NCBI GenBank assembly: GCA_963575645.1
Contig: OY754465.1
Coordinates: forward strand, 38,714,401 to 38,778,400
DNA from: Xanthostigma xanthostigma
Taxonomy: Eukaryota; Arthropoda; Insecta; Raphidioptera; Raphidiidae
DNA length: 64,000 bases
Direction: 5' to 3'
Part shown: positions 25,001 through 35,570 of the stretch, in pieces
Position numbering within the stretch: the first letter of the stretch is position 1
How the letters are laid out: every line of letters starts with the position of its first letter
The notes under the pieces: generated by a model
Databases searched by the model: none
Told to the model about the DNA's origin: nothing
The model's input: only the letters and a program-made list of their open reading frames with translations
Position numbers and translations under genes: made by a program

Positions 25001-28000
25001 TTGAATGCTTGCCAAACTTTCGATGGTTAAAACGGCCATCAAACAGCAGGTGGTTGTGAAAACGGTGTTGACGACCAGCTCACCTTGACACATCTCTAAC
25101 AACGAATAGACGCCGTCCGCGCCGATGATTTTTCTCTGGGAACCGCATATTATTACACAATAACCCCTCATTATTATTCTCATTTGTGTGCAGATCTCTC
25201 CCGCTCTGAGAACGCACGTGTTTGGCGGATAAAAAAGAAATTGAAAATAAGTTGACAGCTGGGCTATTTCTTCGTCGTTAAGACTTGCGAAGAGCGGTAT
25301 CTTGCGTATATAATTACCAAACATTTCGTATTGCATAACAGTCTCCAGTTCTGATGAAACGTTATTCAACTGTATTTTGTTTTCCGTAAAAGAAAAACTG
25401 TTCGATTGGTTAAAATGAAGACGGCGTGTAATTGCCTTAAGTATATGTTTGTATTGTTGTTGAGTGATTTTATGTATTACGAATAGATTTTTGACATCGT
25501 ATACAGTTTGCGCAAGGTGTTCCTTGTACGACGATACAATTATCTGTCTCGTTGCAATTCCGACAATGATGCGTGGAAATGCAATCAGCCAAACTATCAT
25601 AATTATCACTTGAATAAGGAGTCCCGGCGTTCCGTACATATGAAATGCTCTGTTGTCGGCACCGCATATTAGTTGCGTTGCGTAATACATGTGCTTGATT
25701 ACGTTATGCCGAATGTAATCGACGTTGGTCGGCGCTTGTTGTTTGTCAGCCATATTCCATCCGTAGTATTGAAGGTTCAACTGGGCCTGTGTCATACTGA
25801 GAACAGTTGCGGATATGTAAATGAAAAACAGTAAGAAGACGACGTATTTTATGAGACAGATACAATTGACATATTTCAAATTGCGTTTCTCGAACTCGTC
25901 AAAAGCCATACTGATTTTCCACATCTTGAGTAATTTATTGACTCGCGATATGTTGGTTATTATGTCTGACGGAACTCCGGTGAATGCGTACAGGCACATG
26001 TAAAAAGGACACGCGGCAATCACGTCTATTATGAAATAGAAATTATACACTTTGCTGTAAGCTATTTGTGTTACGTTAGTCAATAGTCGAAAGTCCGTTT
26101 GCGAATAGACAGCCGTTGACACCTGGACGTAAATGTCGAGAATCCAAATCACAGTTATGACGTTGAGGAAAGTGGGAAACCATGTCGGCTGCCCGGAAGG
26201 ATAAGCGAGCACGTAAGGATACAGTATTGCCAAAATAATAGTTAAGACGCCCAATGCAAGATTCCAAATATAAGAAAATATTGAATACGGTTGTAAGATG
26301 TAAGGAAATTTAGTCCTTAGGAAAACCATATCGGTTTCGAATTCATTTCTCTCTGAAACTGCTAACATATCGAGATATTTCGGAGGAAATAGTAAATATT
26401 TCGAACTGATTGAAACATTGACATTCGCTTTATTTTCTGTGCTTGCTTTTCTTTTTAATAGTTTTTTCGCAATTATTTTTATCCATTTTACAGTTTGAAT
26501 TCTTTGACTGTGACGAGTTTTCCTGTTCGAAATTAATAAATCCAACGCTTTGCAGTGATCGAACGCTACTTTGTATCTCGTTTTAACCGAATTTAACATA
26601 TCTCTGCATTGATCGGAATAATCGTTACAAAATGCGATAAACGCTTTTCTGGTTAGTATGATTAATTCGCAGTCAATCTGACAACGAACCGTTACCAACG
26701 ACTTGTAGGGAATAAATAAAGATGTCTCACCGAGCAGTGTTCCACTCGAAAAGCATATAATCGGCGTCTCTTCGTCCTCTTCACTTAAAATTTCCACGAT
26801 TCCAGTTATAACGTAAATTAATTTATCTTTTAATACATTCCTTCGGTAAATCACGTTTTTAGACGCGTGCAATTGTCGCTCCATTTTTAATGACACGGCT
26901 CTCAAAAACGCGACATTCATGTGTCTAAATAAATGCGAATGTCGAAAAGCGTCACAACACAAATCGAGCATAATTTCTTCCGTCAGGGCAAGAGTCGATA
27001 TTGACGCGAGATCGGAAATTTTGTAGTTGCCATTCGGGTACATTCTCCATATTTTCGTACAATTTTCGGTTATTTTCGATAATAAATCGTCGGAAATTTC
27101 AAAGAAGAACATTTTTCTTTTTATCCATCTGAACTCGAAAAATGCCAACTCTTTATTATAATATTCCCTCAAAACGGTTATCATCATCTTTCCAAAACTC
27201 ATACCCAGAATCAAAGCAAATGTTGTTACAGATATTATTACCGGCGCTACGTAATCTTTACCTTTTTCTGGCTTTGCAATATTTTGTGCAAAAGAAGTCA
27301 CCAAACTCGATGTTAGGTAAAGAGAATAGATTCCTTTAGATAATGTACATACTTTAGGAATATTATTGTAAGAATCATTTACTATTAGCGTGTTTTTATA
27401 GTGCTCGATATTTGAAATGTTACCGATTATCCCGGTCAATAAAATAATTACTGCTGTACTATAGCACGCGAAACTCCGTAAAAATCGATTTTCACTATTA
27501 ACTTCGATGAATTTTGTAGTATTATAAAATTGAACGACTCTTCGAAATCGCAAACAATGGTTCATAAACTGAAATCCTTGAAGCTTATAACGTTTGAGAA
27601 CGGATGAGAAAATTATATCCAATGGAAGAACTGCGATGAAATCTATTATGAGTTCAAATTTTGAATCGGCTGGAAATAGTGGAGTGTGTATCTTTTTCAG
27701 TTTTTTATAAAAATATCTCAACAAAACGTCCGACAGAAAAATCAAGTCGGTGACCACACGGATTCTATTATAGATTTCGTAGTATTTAACAGATTTTTCT
27801 GATTTGAAAGAACTGTAAATCACCAGAAAAAAGTAGATGACGGAGCACATTGTAGCTATTGTCAAAGACCACAACCAGTCGTATGGCCAAAATAGAACAC
27901 TCTTCCAACCCATTGATTTTTCAACGTCCAACATTATATTATGCGGTTGAATTACTGTGTTTTCTGCAGCACCGTCACTTTCTTCTTGAATAGTCTGTTT

Positions 28001-28069
28001 GACCATTAATTCACTTTGTGCTCTTTTAAGTTGCATTTTCTTTTTATAGCGATTGTGTACGTGCTTCAT
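22088..28069 (-). CDS. Four-repeat cyclic-nucleotide-gated-type ion channel
   Basis: A single uninterrupted frame of 1993 codons with start ATG at 28067-28069 (context CAAAATG; an in-frame TTG lies 10 codons upstream). Four modules each show S1-S6, a C-linker and a CNBD-like beta roll. Approximate residues from the ATG are: module 1, S1 61-87, S4 166-187, pore 245-267, S6 274-300, CNBD 375-485; module 2, S1 597-623, pore 785-812, S6 814-843, CNBD 920-1030; module 3, S1 1105-1130, pore 1270-1295, S6 1302-1330, CNBD 1400-1510; module 4, S1 1555-1582, pore 1734-1760, S6 1764-1792, CNBD 1865-1985. S4 segments are only moderately charged. Filters read TSFAQN, ICGADN, FTYSH and IFAKT, none GYG. One chain with four modules would form a whole plasma-membrane pore, as in CNGK/tetraKCNG. 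Ion selectivity and ligand gating cannot be assumed. It has no introns and lies between long direct repeats. It is the only intact gene here. Confidence 0.9.
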   Translation of the reverse strand: MKHVHNRYKKKMQLKRAQSELMVKQTIQEESDGAAENTVIQPHNIMLDVEKSMGWKSVLFWPYDWLWSLTIATMCSVIYFFLVIYSSFKSEKSVKYYEIYNRIRVVTDLIFLSDVLLRYFYKKLKKIHTPLFPADSKFELIIDFIAVLPLDIIFSSVLKRYKLQGFQFMNHCLRFRRVVQFYNTTKFIEVNSENRFLRSFACYSTAVIILLTGIIGNISNIEHYKNTLIVNDSYNNIPKVCTLSKGIYSLYLTSSLVTSFAQNIAKPEKGKDYVAPVIISVTTFALILGMSFGKMMITVLREYYNKELAFFEFRWIKRKMFFFEISDDLLSKITENCTKIWRMYPNGNYKISDLASISTLALTEEIMLDLCCDAFRHSHLFRHMNVAFLRAVSLKMERQLHASKNVIYRRNVLKDKLIYVITGIVEILSEEDEETPIICFSSGTLLGETSLFIPYKSLVTVRCQIDCELIILTRKAFIAFCNDYSDQCRDMLNSVKTRYKVAFDHCKALDLLISNRKTRHSQRIQTVKWIKIIAKKLLKRKASTENKANVNVSISSKYLLFPPKYLDMLAVSERNEFETDMVFLRTKFPYILQPYSIFSYIWNLALGVLTIILAILYPYVLAYPSGQPTWFPTFLNVITVIWILDIYVQVSTAVYSQTDFRLLTNVTQIAYSKVYNFYFIIDVIAACPFYMCLYAFTGVPSDIITNISRVNKLLKMWKISMAFDEFEKRNLKYVNCICLIKYVVFLLFFIYISATVLSMTQAQLNLQYYGWNMADKQQAPTNVDYIRHNVIKHMYYATQLICGADNRAFHMYGTPGLLIQVIIMIVWLIAFPRIIVGIATRQIIVSSYKEHLAQTVYDVKNLFVIHKITQQQYKHILKAITRRLHFNQSNSFSFTENKIQLNNVSSELETVMQYEMFGNYIRKIPLFASLNDEEIAQLSTYFQFLFYPPNTCVLRAGEICTQMRIIMRGYCVIICGSQRKIIGADGVYSLLEMCQGELVVNTVFTTTCCLMAVLTIESLASIQARFPQIHEDIALYLWSYESFSKTQQLCRRNIKEEPPTWSILSKIKSVDDKNFFHLEKNDYCFLKNRTFYKYFLFSCTIHPNGTFIKYLEITRCALAIISSFVYVLTPLHTSKCFVPMLFLDISQYIDIYVRFHVAYYDDNGILITHPVSTFKYYLRNGFLGDILSAVPLSILTLFDINQISVPCTLIKVTKVLQMHRVLSGIRLVENDVTLPFTFFVVCKFLVVIYSFIISYSSIVLARFCRRTKCTWVNYVNVLFTITSIFTYSHLLTYPNDLDRKAIEIMFLSLLSTIAKIYFISSVISAVSIKNKAFALFQLSMFSLIKHLSSKKVHPELRHAIIKHYEFIWKRLKGKSVYETAQAFRYRIKLEIVYSVYGHVLKESSVFRGASKSLIEALLVNMDSLLMTKDEWLLRINDVHSKLYLLCSGTVEVIGPDGKTMAYLGSGSFFGNIDETKRIRQTIAVVAVQNVEMLRIEALSFFKILSNYPEFLRRFRLSTIIHTDYLKGESDLNLTKYVPQNDTLNTKDKGILYHPESWLYEVWTFFFIMSVCYLDLFLEVYQKVYADFSMIIFIIQYACDFIYLINIFVKLHTTFENDLGELVTDLKEIRSNYIHSFSGLTLDVFISMPFELINIAIDNWTAFTWLRLNKLFRICCLAQYFKRQKEKLYSNLYVQAFIYTIVMCSLFLYISSSIDSLMIFQNLTNRTCIDNDSKAALSSVCALVFTIKIFAKTSVIIESPRQPYDRILYLILMFIIYVVVALIIGELFAIFKIKTQDRERYAQKAKKIQAGLLRENLSPSLLNRLWRYVQTLWASYEGTQTPDLVERAPYYLYEALNIAWFGHHVENHDVFSKCHEDFKRQLISKLQPFLYCEGDNVTFQRIVSNCMYFVHRGEIAVLTEGKGQQETYIDMLYGDTSFGVRQGLFPSTPHSYTFRAIKMSRILLLQYSDWSYLLDFFPASRQVIYTEIESYRGY

Positions 28070-28294
28070 TTTGTGTTCTTTATTTGTAATGTAAAACAAA
28101 TGTCTTTAATCTTTAAAAATCTTGACACGCCTGAAAATTGAAGTCAGTTTAAATAAAAGATAATCAACAAAATATACTCAATTATATTGTAAGCAAAAAA
28201 TTACCACGCAACAACCGTACGGATCCGTCGGTACATTGATCTTTAAATGAAAATTGACGATTTCTTGAGACGCGCTCTGCTGTGGTTAATTTAT
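28070..28294 (-). promoter_or_regulatory. Presumed 5' flank of the channel gene
   Basis: About 225 bp lie between the start codon and the fold-back MITE. I see no convincing TATA box plus initiator pair. Assignment as promoter region is by position only. An upstream non-coding exon beyond the MITE cannot be excluded. Confidence 0.25.
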
Positions 28295-28799
28295 ACCAAA
28301 GTACCAGATCCGCAAGAGCTACGTCATTTCAGTACTTCTAAGATTTTATCAGTAAATGAAAGCGGGGTCCTTTTTTGATATAACAGGCTCTAAAGGTACA
28401 TAAAACACGTGCTTACCTACGTACGCAATGGTATTATGCATGCATATGAGTGCGAGTGAGAGCATTAGATGATTTTTGACGACTTCGTGAAATTTGGATT
28501 GTTTGTTTATACTAGTCTATGATTTTAAGAGAGAATAACTCAATGGAAACAATTAAGCAACCTATACATTTCATGAAGCTGTAAAAAAAAATTCTCTAAC
28601 GCTCTCACTCGCACTCATATGCATGAATAATACCATTGCGTACGTAGGTAAGCACGTGTTTTATGTACCTGTTGTCTCTAAAAGCCGCCATTTTCAAGCT
28701 AGCAAATTGGCATACGTTTTTAACTAAATATTGCACATTTACTGATAAAATCTTAGCGGTACTGAAATGACGTAGGTCTGGCGGGTCTGGAATCTTGGT
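28295..28799. mobile_element. Double fold-back MITE upstream of the channel gene
   Basis: The outer inverted arms (28295-28358 and 28738-28799) share 'tacgtcatttcagtac' and 'taagattttatcagtaaatg'. A second, inner pair of arms (28395-28470 and 28598-28669) shares 'ggtacataaaacacgtgctt' and 'cctacgtacgcaatggtatt', almost perfectly mirrored. The total is about 505 bp, with no coding capacity. It lies just upstream of the channel start, so it may contribute promoter sequence or an RNA hairpin. Confidence 0.7.
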
Positions 28800-28954
28800 C
28801 TAATTGAAAACTCACGAGTTGATGTAAATCGTTTCCCCGAACCGTTTAGCATTAAAAATAGCGCCAGAACAGCTGTACCCATTTTTTGGCGAGGGGTAAA
28901 GGTTTAAGATGACCAGAGAGTATTTGTAGGTAACACAATACTAAAGTATAAGTA

Positions 28955-31900
28955 AAGACGAAGCTGGATTTGCCGCTAGATTCCTTGCTAGATTTGAGTA
29001 CTAGTTTTCTAGCGCTAGTCACACGAGACGTCTTTTGAAGCTTGCTTTGTGGATGGATCTGGTGCGCGCGCAGTGACAGTTCAAATATAAACACAGAGCC
29101 AAACGTGTCTGTTGTCTGACTCTGAGCAGAATAACGCCATGTTGGTTTGTGGGCGTTTATTCAACGCCCACGTAACAAGATACTGCTTCTTGATTGGTTC
29201 TTGCTTATACCTAGCAAGGAAAATAGCCCCTGTTCTAATTTTAAAACCTATTTTGTGAGCTAGCAGACGAGTCCCCAGGACGTCATTTCCAGCTTCGTAC
29301 CCTAACCTACTGGCCAGCAGAACTCCAAGCCGTGTTTCTAACAGCGTTTCTAGCCTTGTGTGCAGCGGCCTTATTATAAATGCAAAAGTAAGTTTCATGT
29401 GTTACCTTTTTACGCCTAAACCGCTAAACAGATTTCGATAAAAAAGAGATAGATTGCATTCAAAGAATGTTTGTCTTAAAAGGCCTGTGTTTTAAAGTAG
29501 TATTGTAATAAAATGGAGTCGAAAGCTCCGCTACTGTTGTCGCTGTTGAGCGGTGCGCAGCCCGTAAGGCAAGACTTTTTCATCTTAATCGCGTATGGAG
29601 CCGCGGGTAGCGGCTTGTAAGAAATAAATGACCAACGACAAATGCCACGTGTTTACGAGAACATATTTTACGTTTTGAATCATATAGTTAATATTAAGCG
29701 CTGGCGGGGAGAGACTGTCAATTTCGAGTAGTCTGGGACGCCCTTAAACTTGAATAATATATTCAAGTTCAAGGGCTCGGAGTACATTTAACCACCACTA
29801 GGTTCGCCATGGTCTACGTTTCCTGTGGAATTGAGACAAAAGATGTTACTGTTCTCTAGAGTAAAAAAGAGATGACAGTATAGTATCGTCTGTTTCGACT
29901 TTCGGTACCACAGGAAATATAATCTTGTTGAACCAATAAATATAAATTCATATAAAATTTTCATAAAGTACATAAATCGTTATCAATTTATTAATTAAAC
30001 ACACAGTAATAATTATTTTTCATAGCATTCCACACATGTGTAAATGTTAATTATAACTATTACTGTTTAACTAATAAAACAATAACGTTTTTCTCGAATA
30101 TTTTCTTATGTAACCTTATGAAAATTTATAGAGAGAAAAATGAAAATTTCGAAAATGCATGTTGTTATTTGAAATAAAAAAATGCATGTACACTTCCAGT
30201 TGATTTTGAAGTATAAAAAAATATACCTCAGCAGTTTCCGATCGTAAATCTCGTGCTGAACAAAAAACTTTATAAACTTTTTTTTGTTTCTAGTAGGATA
30301 GATGAATTATTCACTGTTACCACTTTCGGTGAACACACTGTATTATAAATTTTTGTCTTATATTAATATTTACGAGCATGTGCAAATATATTATACGAAT
30401 TTTTTTTTAGAATCGCAAACAGTATTATCGCAGGTTAGGTAAAATATTTGAGGTTATGACTCAGGCCCATAGCCAGGAATTCTTTTCGGGGGGGGGGGGG
30501 CCTGAGGTCGAAAAGCAAATATCGATTTTTTTTAATGAAACGCTGACGTTGCGTGCAGTGCACTGTCAGTTTAACGATTTTTTTCATATTATACATGTCA
30601 TGCAAGTTGGAATATTGTTAATATGTGTTGAGAATAAGTCACGTGAAAAAAGCGTTTTGTTTTTTATAAAATTACGTATATTTAATTATGTTCCCTAATC
30701 CCTTGGAAAATATGTATTTGTAAGGAACATTATGCAAATGGCGGGGTACAACATTTGAGTATATTATTACTGTCAAGACAGTACTTACTTTACGGATCTC
30801 GTGGTTTTTCATTTAATTTCGGTATCAAAATTAAAAATTCATATGTTTTATTTGTTTGTAATATTGGTCGGAAATCGGAATGTTAAGTCAAGATTTATTG
30901 GCTCCATATAATATATGTCAAATTTATAAGATTATTTTTTTAGCAACGTAATGCGAAATAAGAACAAAGAAACACAGTTTATGCTGTACGAATATAATAT
31001 TATATTGAATTCATTTTCAATGTACTTCGTCATTAACTAACGAGACAGCAAGTGAAGAAGTAAAAACTAAAATTAAATAATTCTAAATTAAAACGACTTA
31101 TATTACTTCAATTCCCTTAATCCTCCAACGTTTATTTATCATATTATTAAATATACAAGCATTAAATATTAAAATAATTTGCTTACCGTCGAACGAAAAT
31201 TCACAAAAATTGGGATATCACTAAAAAACCTATTTCATGAAAAAACATAAACAAGCTATTTCTAGGATTTCGGGGGGGGGGCGGGCCCCCTGTGCCCCCT
31301 CCCTGGCTACGTGCCTGCGTTATGTTGATTTTTAGAATGATCTCAGAAATGATTTCATCAATTTGCTGTTACTTTTTTAACATCTCATATAAGATTATGA
31401 CGGACCGAGTGCCATAACAAGTTTCTGCTTGGATTACTGTGCTTCTTATTAAATTTTGTCTACATTAATTAATTTATTTAGTGATGCCAAGTACCTTCTT
31501 AAGTGGGATCAGAACGTAAGAGGCAACTTAAAAGCTTACACTGTTTAAGTTCGGGCCCATCTTCCTTTTCATTAAGAACCGTGTGGCTAATAAACTAACA
31601 ATACAATTATTGTTCCTTATAATGTCTTGCTCTTTCATGCATGAGATATTATAACCATTGACTTAGACAGGGCAGGAATAACATCGCCGAAAAAAAACTA
31701 AAGCAAGGTCCAGTTCGGATCCGCGCCGAACATTTTTTTTTTATCGCCCTCACAGGATCCGTAAACGTTTGGGTTTTTTCGTTTTCTATTCGACGCTGCC
31801 GTAACTCTAGCTTTTAGACTTAGTGCATCTCGTTGCGCTAGCTTTACGCTGCCTGCGTTTTTTAAAATTCCAAAGATATTTGCGAGTCATACGAAACGAT

Positions 31901-34900
31901 ATCTAAAGCGCCCTGTAAACGATCAAATTTGTATGACAAATTTGCTTGACAAATTTGTTTGTCAAACTTTACGTTTTCATCAAACAATAGCTTAAACGAC
32001 CAAACCAAAGGTCAAACTTTGTCTTTGCTCGTCGTTTCGGTTTTCTCTAATAATATTATCCTCCACGCTGCTTTCACTAGGCGTAGTGTCCGCCATGATT
32101 GCAAGGCGACGACTGATCTTGTTTGACAAACACCGCCGTCATTCCAGATTTCCATCAAATGCGTCAAACACGTAGGTTGTTTGATCAAACGCGTCAAACA
32201 AAGCTGAACACTATCAAATGGTTTGACAAACATGTTCGATGACCCTTCCTAAACCAAACCGCTTTTACCTCTCGTAATTTTCTGCGCTAGGTCGTTGTTT
32301 AGGCCTAAAAATTTAATGGGAAACCGATTTTTGACATGTATTTTAGGAGATGAGGAAGCTTCGTATAAAAAAAAATTTCGGATAAAAGTTTGATACTTCT
32401 CTTCGGAGAATCATAATCCGTGAGAAAAAATGTGGGTTGCCATTTGAAATGTTAGATTATCTCCCACTTCCTGCGAGGGGGTGAACTTTGTGTGTCAACG
32501 ATTGAACCTTCCAAGTTGGGCAACTTTAGTTCAAACTTTTTTCACAAAAACTTACCCTTCAGAAAATTTCGAACCTTTGCCGGACCCTGCATATTTCTTC
32601 GCGTAGCCACAAAGGAATCGAAAGTCAAAAACATTACAATATAAGTGGGTAGTATAAAATAAAATAACTAATTATTGATAACAATGTTACAATAAGTAAT
32701 TAAAAAGCGACGTCATATGGACAAGCAATTATTAAAAAGTGTTTTACGAATGATTTTGAATAACCTCACGAGACATATCGAGATATTTTAATAATCTAAT
32801 AGCAATTTTTCCCATCTCTAGCCGATATAAATTTTGTTCAAGTTTCAGTTAGTTTTTAACAGTTTTATAACAAACGGGGCTATATTTTATGTTATATAAA
32901 AACGTATACAAGTTTCAATGAGATTTAATCCTTTGAATGAAAAATTTATAAACTCATTTTATCAACATTTCTTAAAGAAAACTTAATTCTATTAGAATGA
33001 ACTTTGCAACGCTAGCATGACAACAGTTTTCTATATGTTACACTGGCTGCAATGAGCCAGCTCATTGTTATAACGTGCTTTGATATTACTGACTTTATTT
33101 TAAAATTGAAAACTGAAATAAAGTTTAAATTTTACAGCTTTCTCAAACATTTTTGAAACAGACAATAACGCCAGTAATATTTTATACGATAAATTACGAT
33201 TCCCGACCACCCAATTATCTGGGTTCGACCAGTTTTATGTTTATTGTAGGTTAAATAAAATATTATTATCGAATTTATTAAATACTAGCAGTCCGGTACG
33301 GCCTAGCCTGAATTTGTAGATTGCCACCATTTTTTTCGTCGACTTTTAATATAAAAAACAAAATTAAAAATTATGAAAAACCCACGACAAATGTAAACGT
33401 TGTGATTGAAAAATGATTAAATAAAATTAAAAATTAAAATTTCATTTATCATAACGCATGTTCTTTTTCAAGTCCGTAATGCATTTATGATTTCCATAGC
33501 TGTTTATGTTGCGTCTTAACTGAAATTCACTGTATAGTTGTTTACTTTTTCTTTTCCTCTACTCACAGTTCGCACAAATTAAACAAACTTCTTAATGAGT
33601 TTGTCATGTCTTGTAAACTATGTACGAATACCACCATGATAAATTAAACATTATTGTCCATGTCCTTTATTTATTACACAAAATGGTGAATCCAAATATG
33701 TATAAGATTTATTCCTGCAAGTTCACGACAACCTTCAACCGTCCGTGACAGGCGCCACAATGTCATTTCTCGTTCCCGCAGGGAAAATCTTGAATTTAGA
33801 AAAATAGTTTGTCTTTTCAGCACTTTCTCTGTTTAATTTGGAAACAGTTTTCGAATTTTTGATGTCTTCTGATTAGTGTCATTCAAGAACAATGCCTTTA
33901 CCCTGTATTAATAACGTGGATTCTCACGGTGCGTGATTTCGCAGACCTCCGGCACGAGACCGCGCCAACGCACTGTGGGAAATGTGTAGTCCGTAGCGAC
34001 GCAGACGCGTCCGGGGCCTTGCGTCCGATCTATAGTGAGGATGGAGCACGAGACCACGCCATGCACCGCGGGAAAGGTGTCCGTAGCGACGCAGACGCGT
34101 CCGGGGCCTTGCGCCCGATCTATAGTGAGGATGCAAGATCGAGGTGCGGTGCGGACTCGTGCAGGTCGTCCGTGTCAGCGCGGACGTGCGACTCAACTTT
34201 GCCATCGACAAACGTCTATGCATGAAGTAGATTGGAAACACTAATTTATATTTATTCTTAACGAGTCATCGTTAGCGAACGCAACGAAAGCAGAGTATAA
34301 AAATGTAAATAATGCATTTGATGCTTGCAATCGAATTAAAAATTATCTTTTGATCAAGTAGTGATTTTGACAAATATTAATATAGGACTTCAGTTGCAGC
34401 AATACAGTACTTTATCATTGAGAATTTTTGAAAAGGCAAACTTTGCGAACGAAGCGTCCCACAGCTCGTACCGACACGCACCGTGGGATGAGGCGTGGCG
34501 CGGCACGTGATCGTCCGCGGTCGTCTGCGGTGCGTGAGAACCGACCTTTGAGCTACGGTTCGTGTCTGAGCCTCTGAGGACTCAGCGTCGCGATTTACTA
34601 CTGTTGCAAACTCGTGCTGGTAGCTTATAACGCTCTTTTGTGAAATTGGATACCACAAGACAAAACCACGTATGTTAAAATTGTTGATAAAGTAAGATTG
34701 ATGACGATTCATTTTTGTAAAGGTCGATTCAAATATTATGTGCACGTAGATGGTGATAAATAATCATGTTCACATCATGATTTTGGGCTAACGAATAGGT
34801 ACAAACATTATATTCGCGTGATGTGAACCCGATAAAGACCTGATACCTGATTCTGAACGTTGTTCTTTTTTAATTTTTAACCGACTTAAAAAAAAGAGGA

Positions 34901-35283
34901 AGTTATATATTCGACTGTATTTTTTGTATGTATGTCCGTCGATATCTTCGTCGGCTGTGAACCGATTCCGATGTTTCTTTTTTTATTTGATTGAGTATGT
35001 CTCAATTTTAGCGAAATCGGTTCAGCAACTGTTTAGAAAATTAACAAAAATTAAAGAAATATTGCAAAAGTTGTAGTTGCTCTTCGGTTTCAATAGACAC
35101 TAAAAAGTTAAAAATAAATTTAAAAAAATTGAATTTGAATTAAAAAAAGGGTCACTAAAAAGCGTAAAATAACAAAGTTTTGAGATCGGTGCTTATTTAT
35201 TTACTATCACGTTTTGTGTATTTAGGTATATTAATTTACGCTTTTTAGTGACTCTTTTTTTAAGGAGGTTCAATTTTTTTCAA
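28955..35283 (+). repeat. Long direct repeat, copy B
   Basis: Second copy of the repeat described for 15450-21815, in the same orientation. It starts inside the MITE whose left end is complete only in copy A, and diverges from A after 'aggttcaattttttt'. Differences from A include the hAT-like insertion at 30459-31318, loss of the right part of the 17641-type MITE and of the roughly 80 bases that follow it, and absence of the 677-bp insertion. The two copies bracket a unique segment of about 7.1 kb that is mostly the channel gene. Confidence 0.8.
30459..31318. mobile_element. hAT-like MITE inserted only in copy B
   Basis: Copy A reads uninterrupted through the site ('gaggttatgttgattttt'). In B the site is split, with GTTATG on both sides (30453-30458 and 31319-31324). 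The termini are inverted: 'caggcccatagccagg' against 'cctggctacgtgcctg', each followed inward by a G/C homopolymer run (12 Gs near 30490, gggggggg near 31272). Ends of the type CAGGC-TAGCCAGGGGG are hAT-like. The expected duplication is 8 bp but only 6 match exactly. No transposase coding. Confidence 0.7.
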
Positions 35284-35570
35284 TTAGTATATTACATCAC
35301 AAGGGCCGAAAGTTGAATTTTCGCCTCGGGCTCATGACGCGCAGGGCCGAGATTTCAACTTTTAAGGCCCGTGTGGTGTAGGTATACGATTTTTTTTCAT
35401 ATCCGCTCGAAAGTACGTACTTTCGTCAGCAGGGGCGAAAGATTGATATTTACTCCCAGTGAGAACGGCGGGAGGAAAAAATTTCTCATGCGTATTTATA
35501 CTCGTAACTAGGGTTACCGCTGTCATTTAATATAATAAATAACAGGGAGTAAATGTCAAACGTTCGTCCT
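35284..35570. repeat. TIR repeat fragment with 'cacaagggccgaaagttgaa' arm
   Basis: The arm 'catcacaagggccgaaagttg' at about 35294 is mirrored by 'caacttttaaggcccgtgtgg' at about 35356-35378, forming a hairpin of about 90 bp. The rest contains a short palindrome (gaaagtacgtactttc near 35410) and unremarkable sequence. Confidence 0.5.

Noticed and set aside
15450-35283. The long direct repeats as LTRs of one giant retrotransposon carrying the channel gene
   Set aside because: No TG...CA ends, no primer-binding site or polypurine tract at the inner edges, no gag/pol, and the repeat itself is a mosaic of small DNA elements. Kept as a direct repeat or segmental duplication instead.
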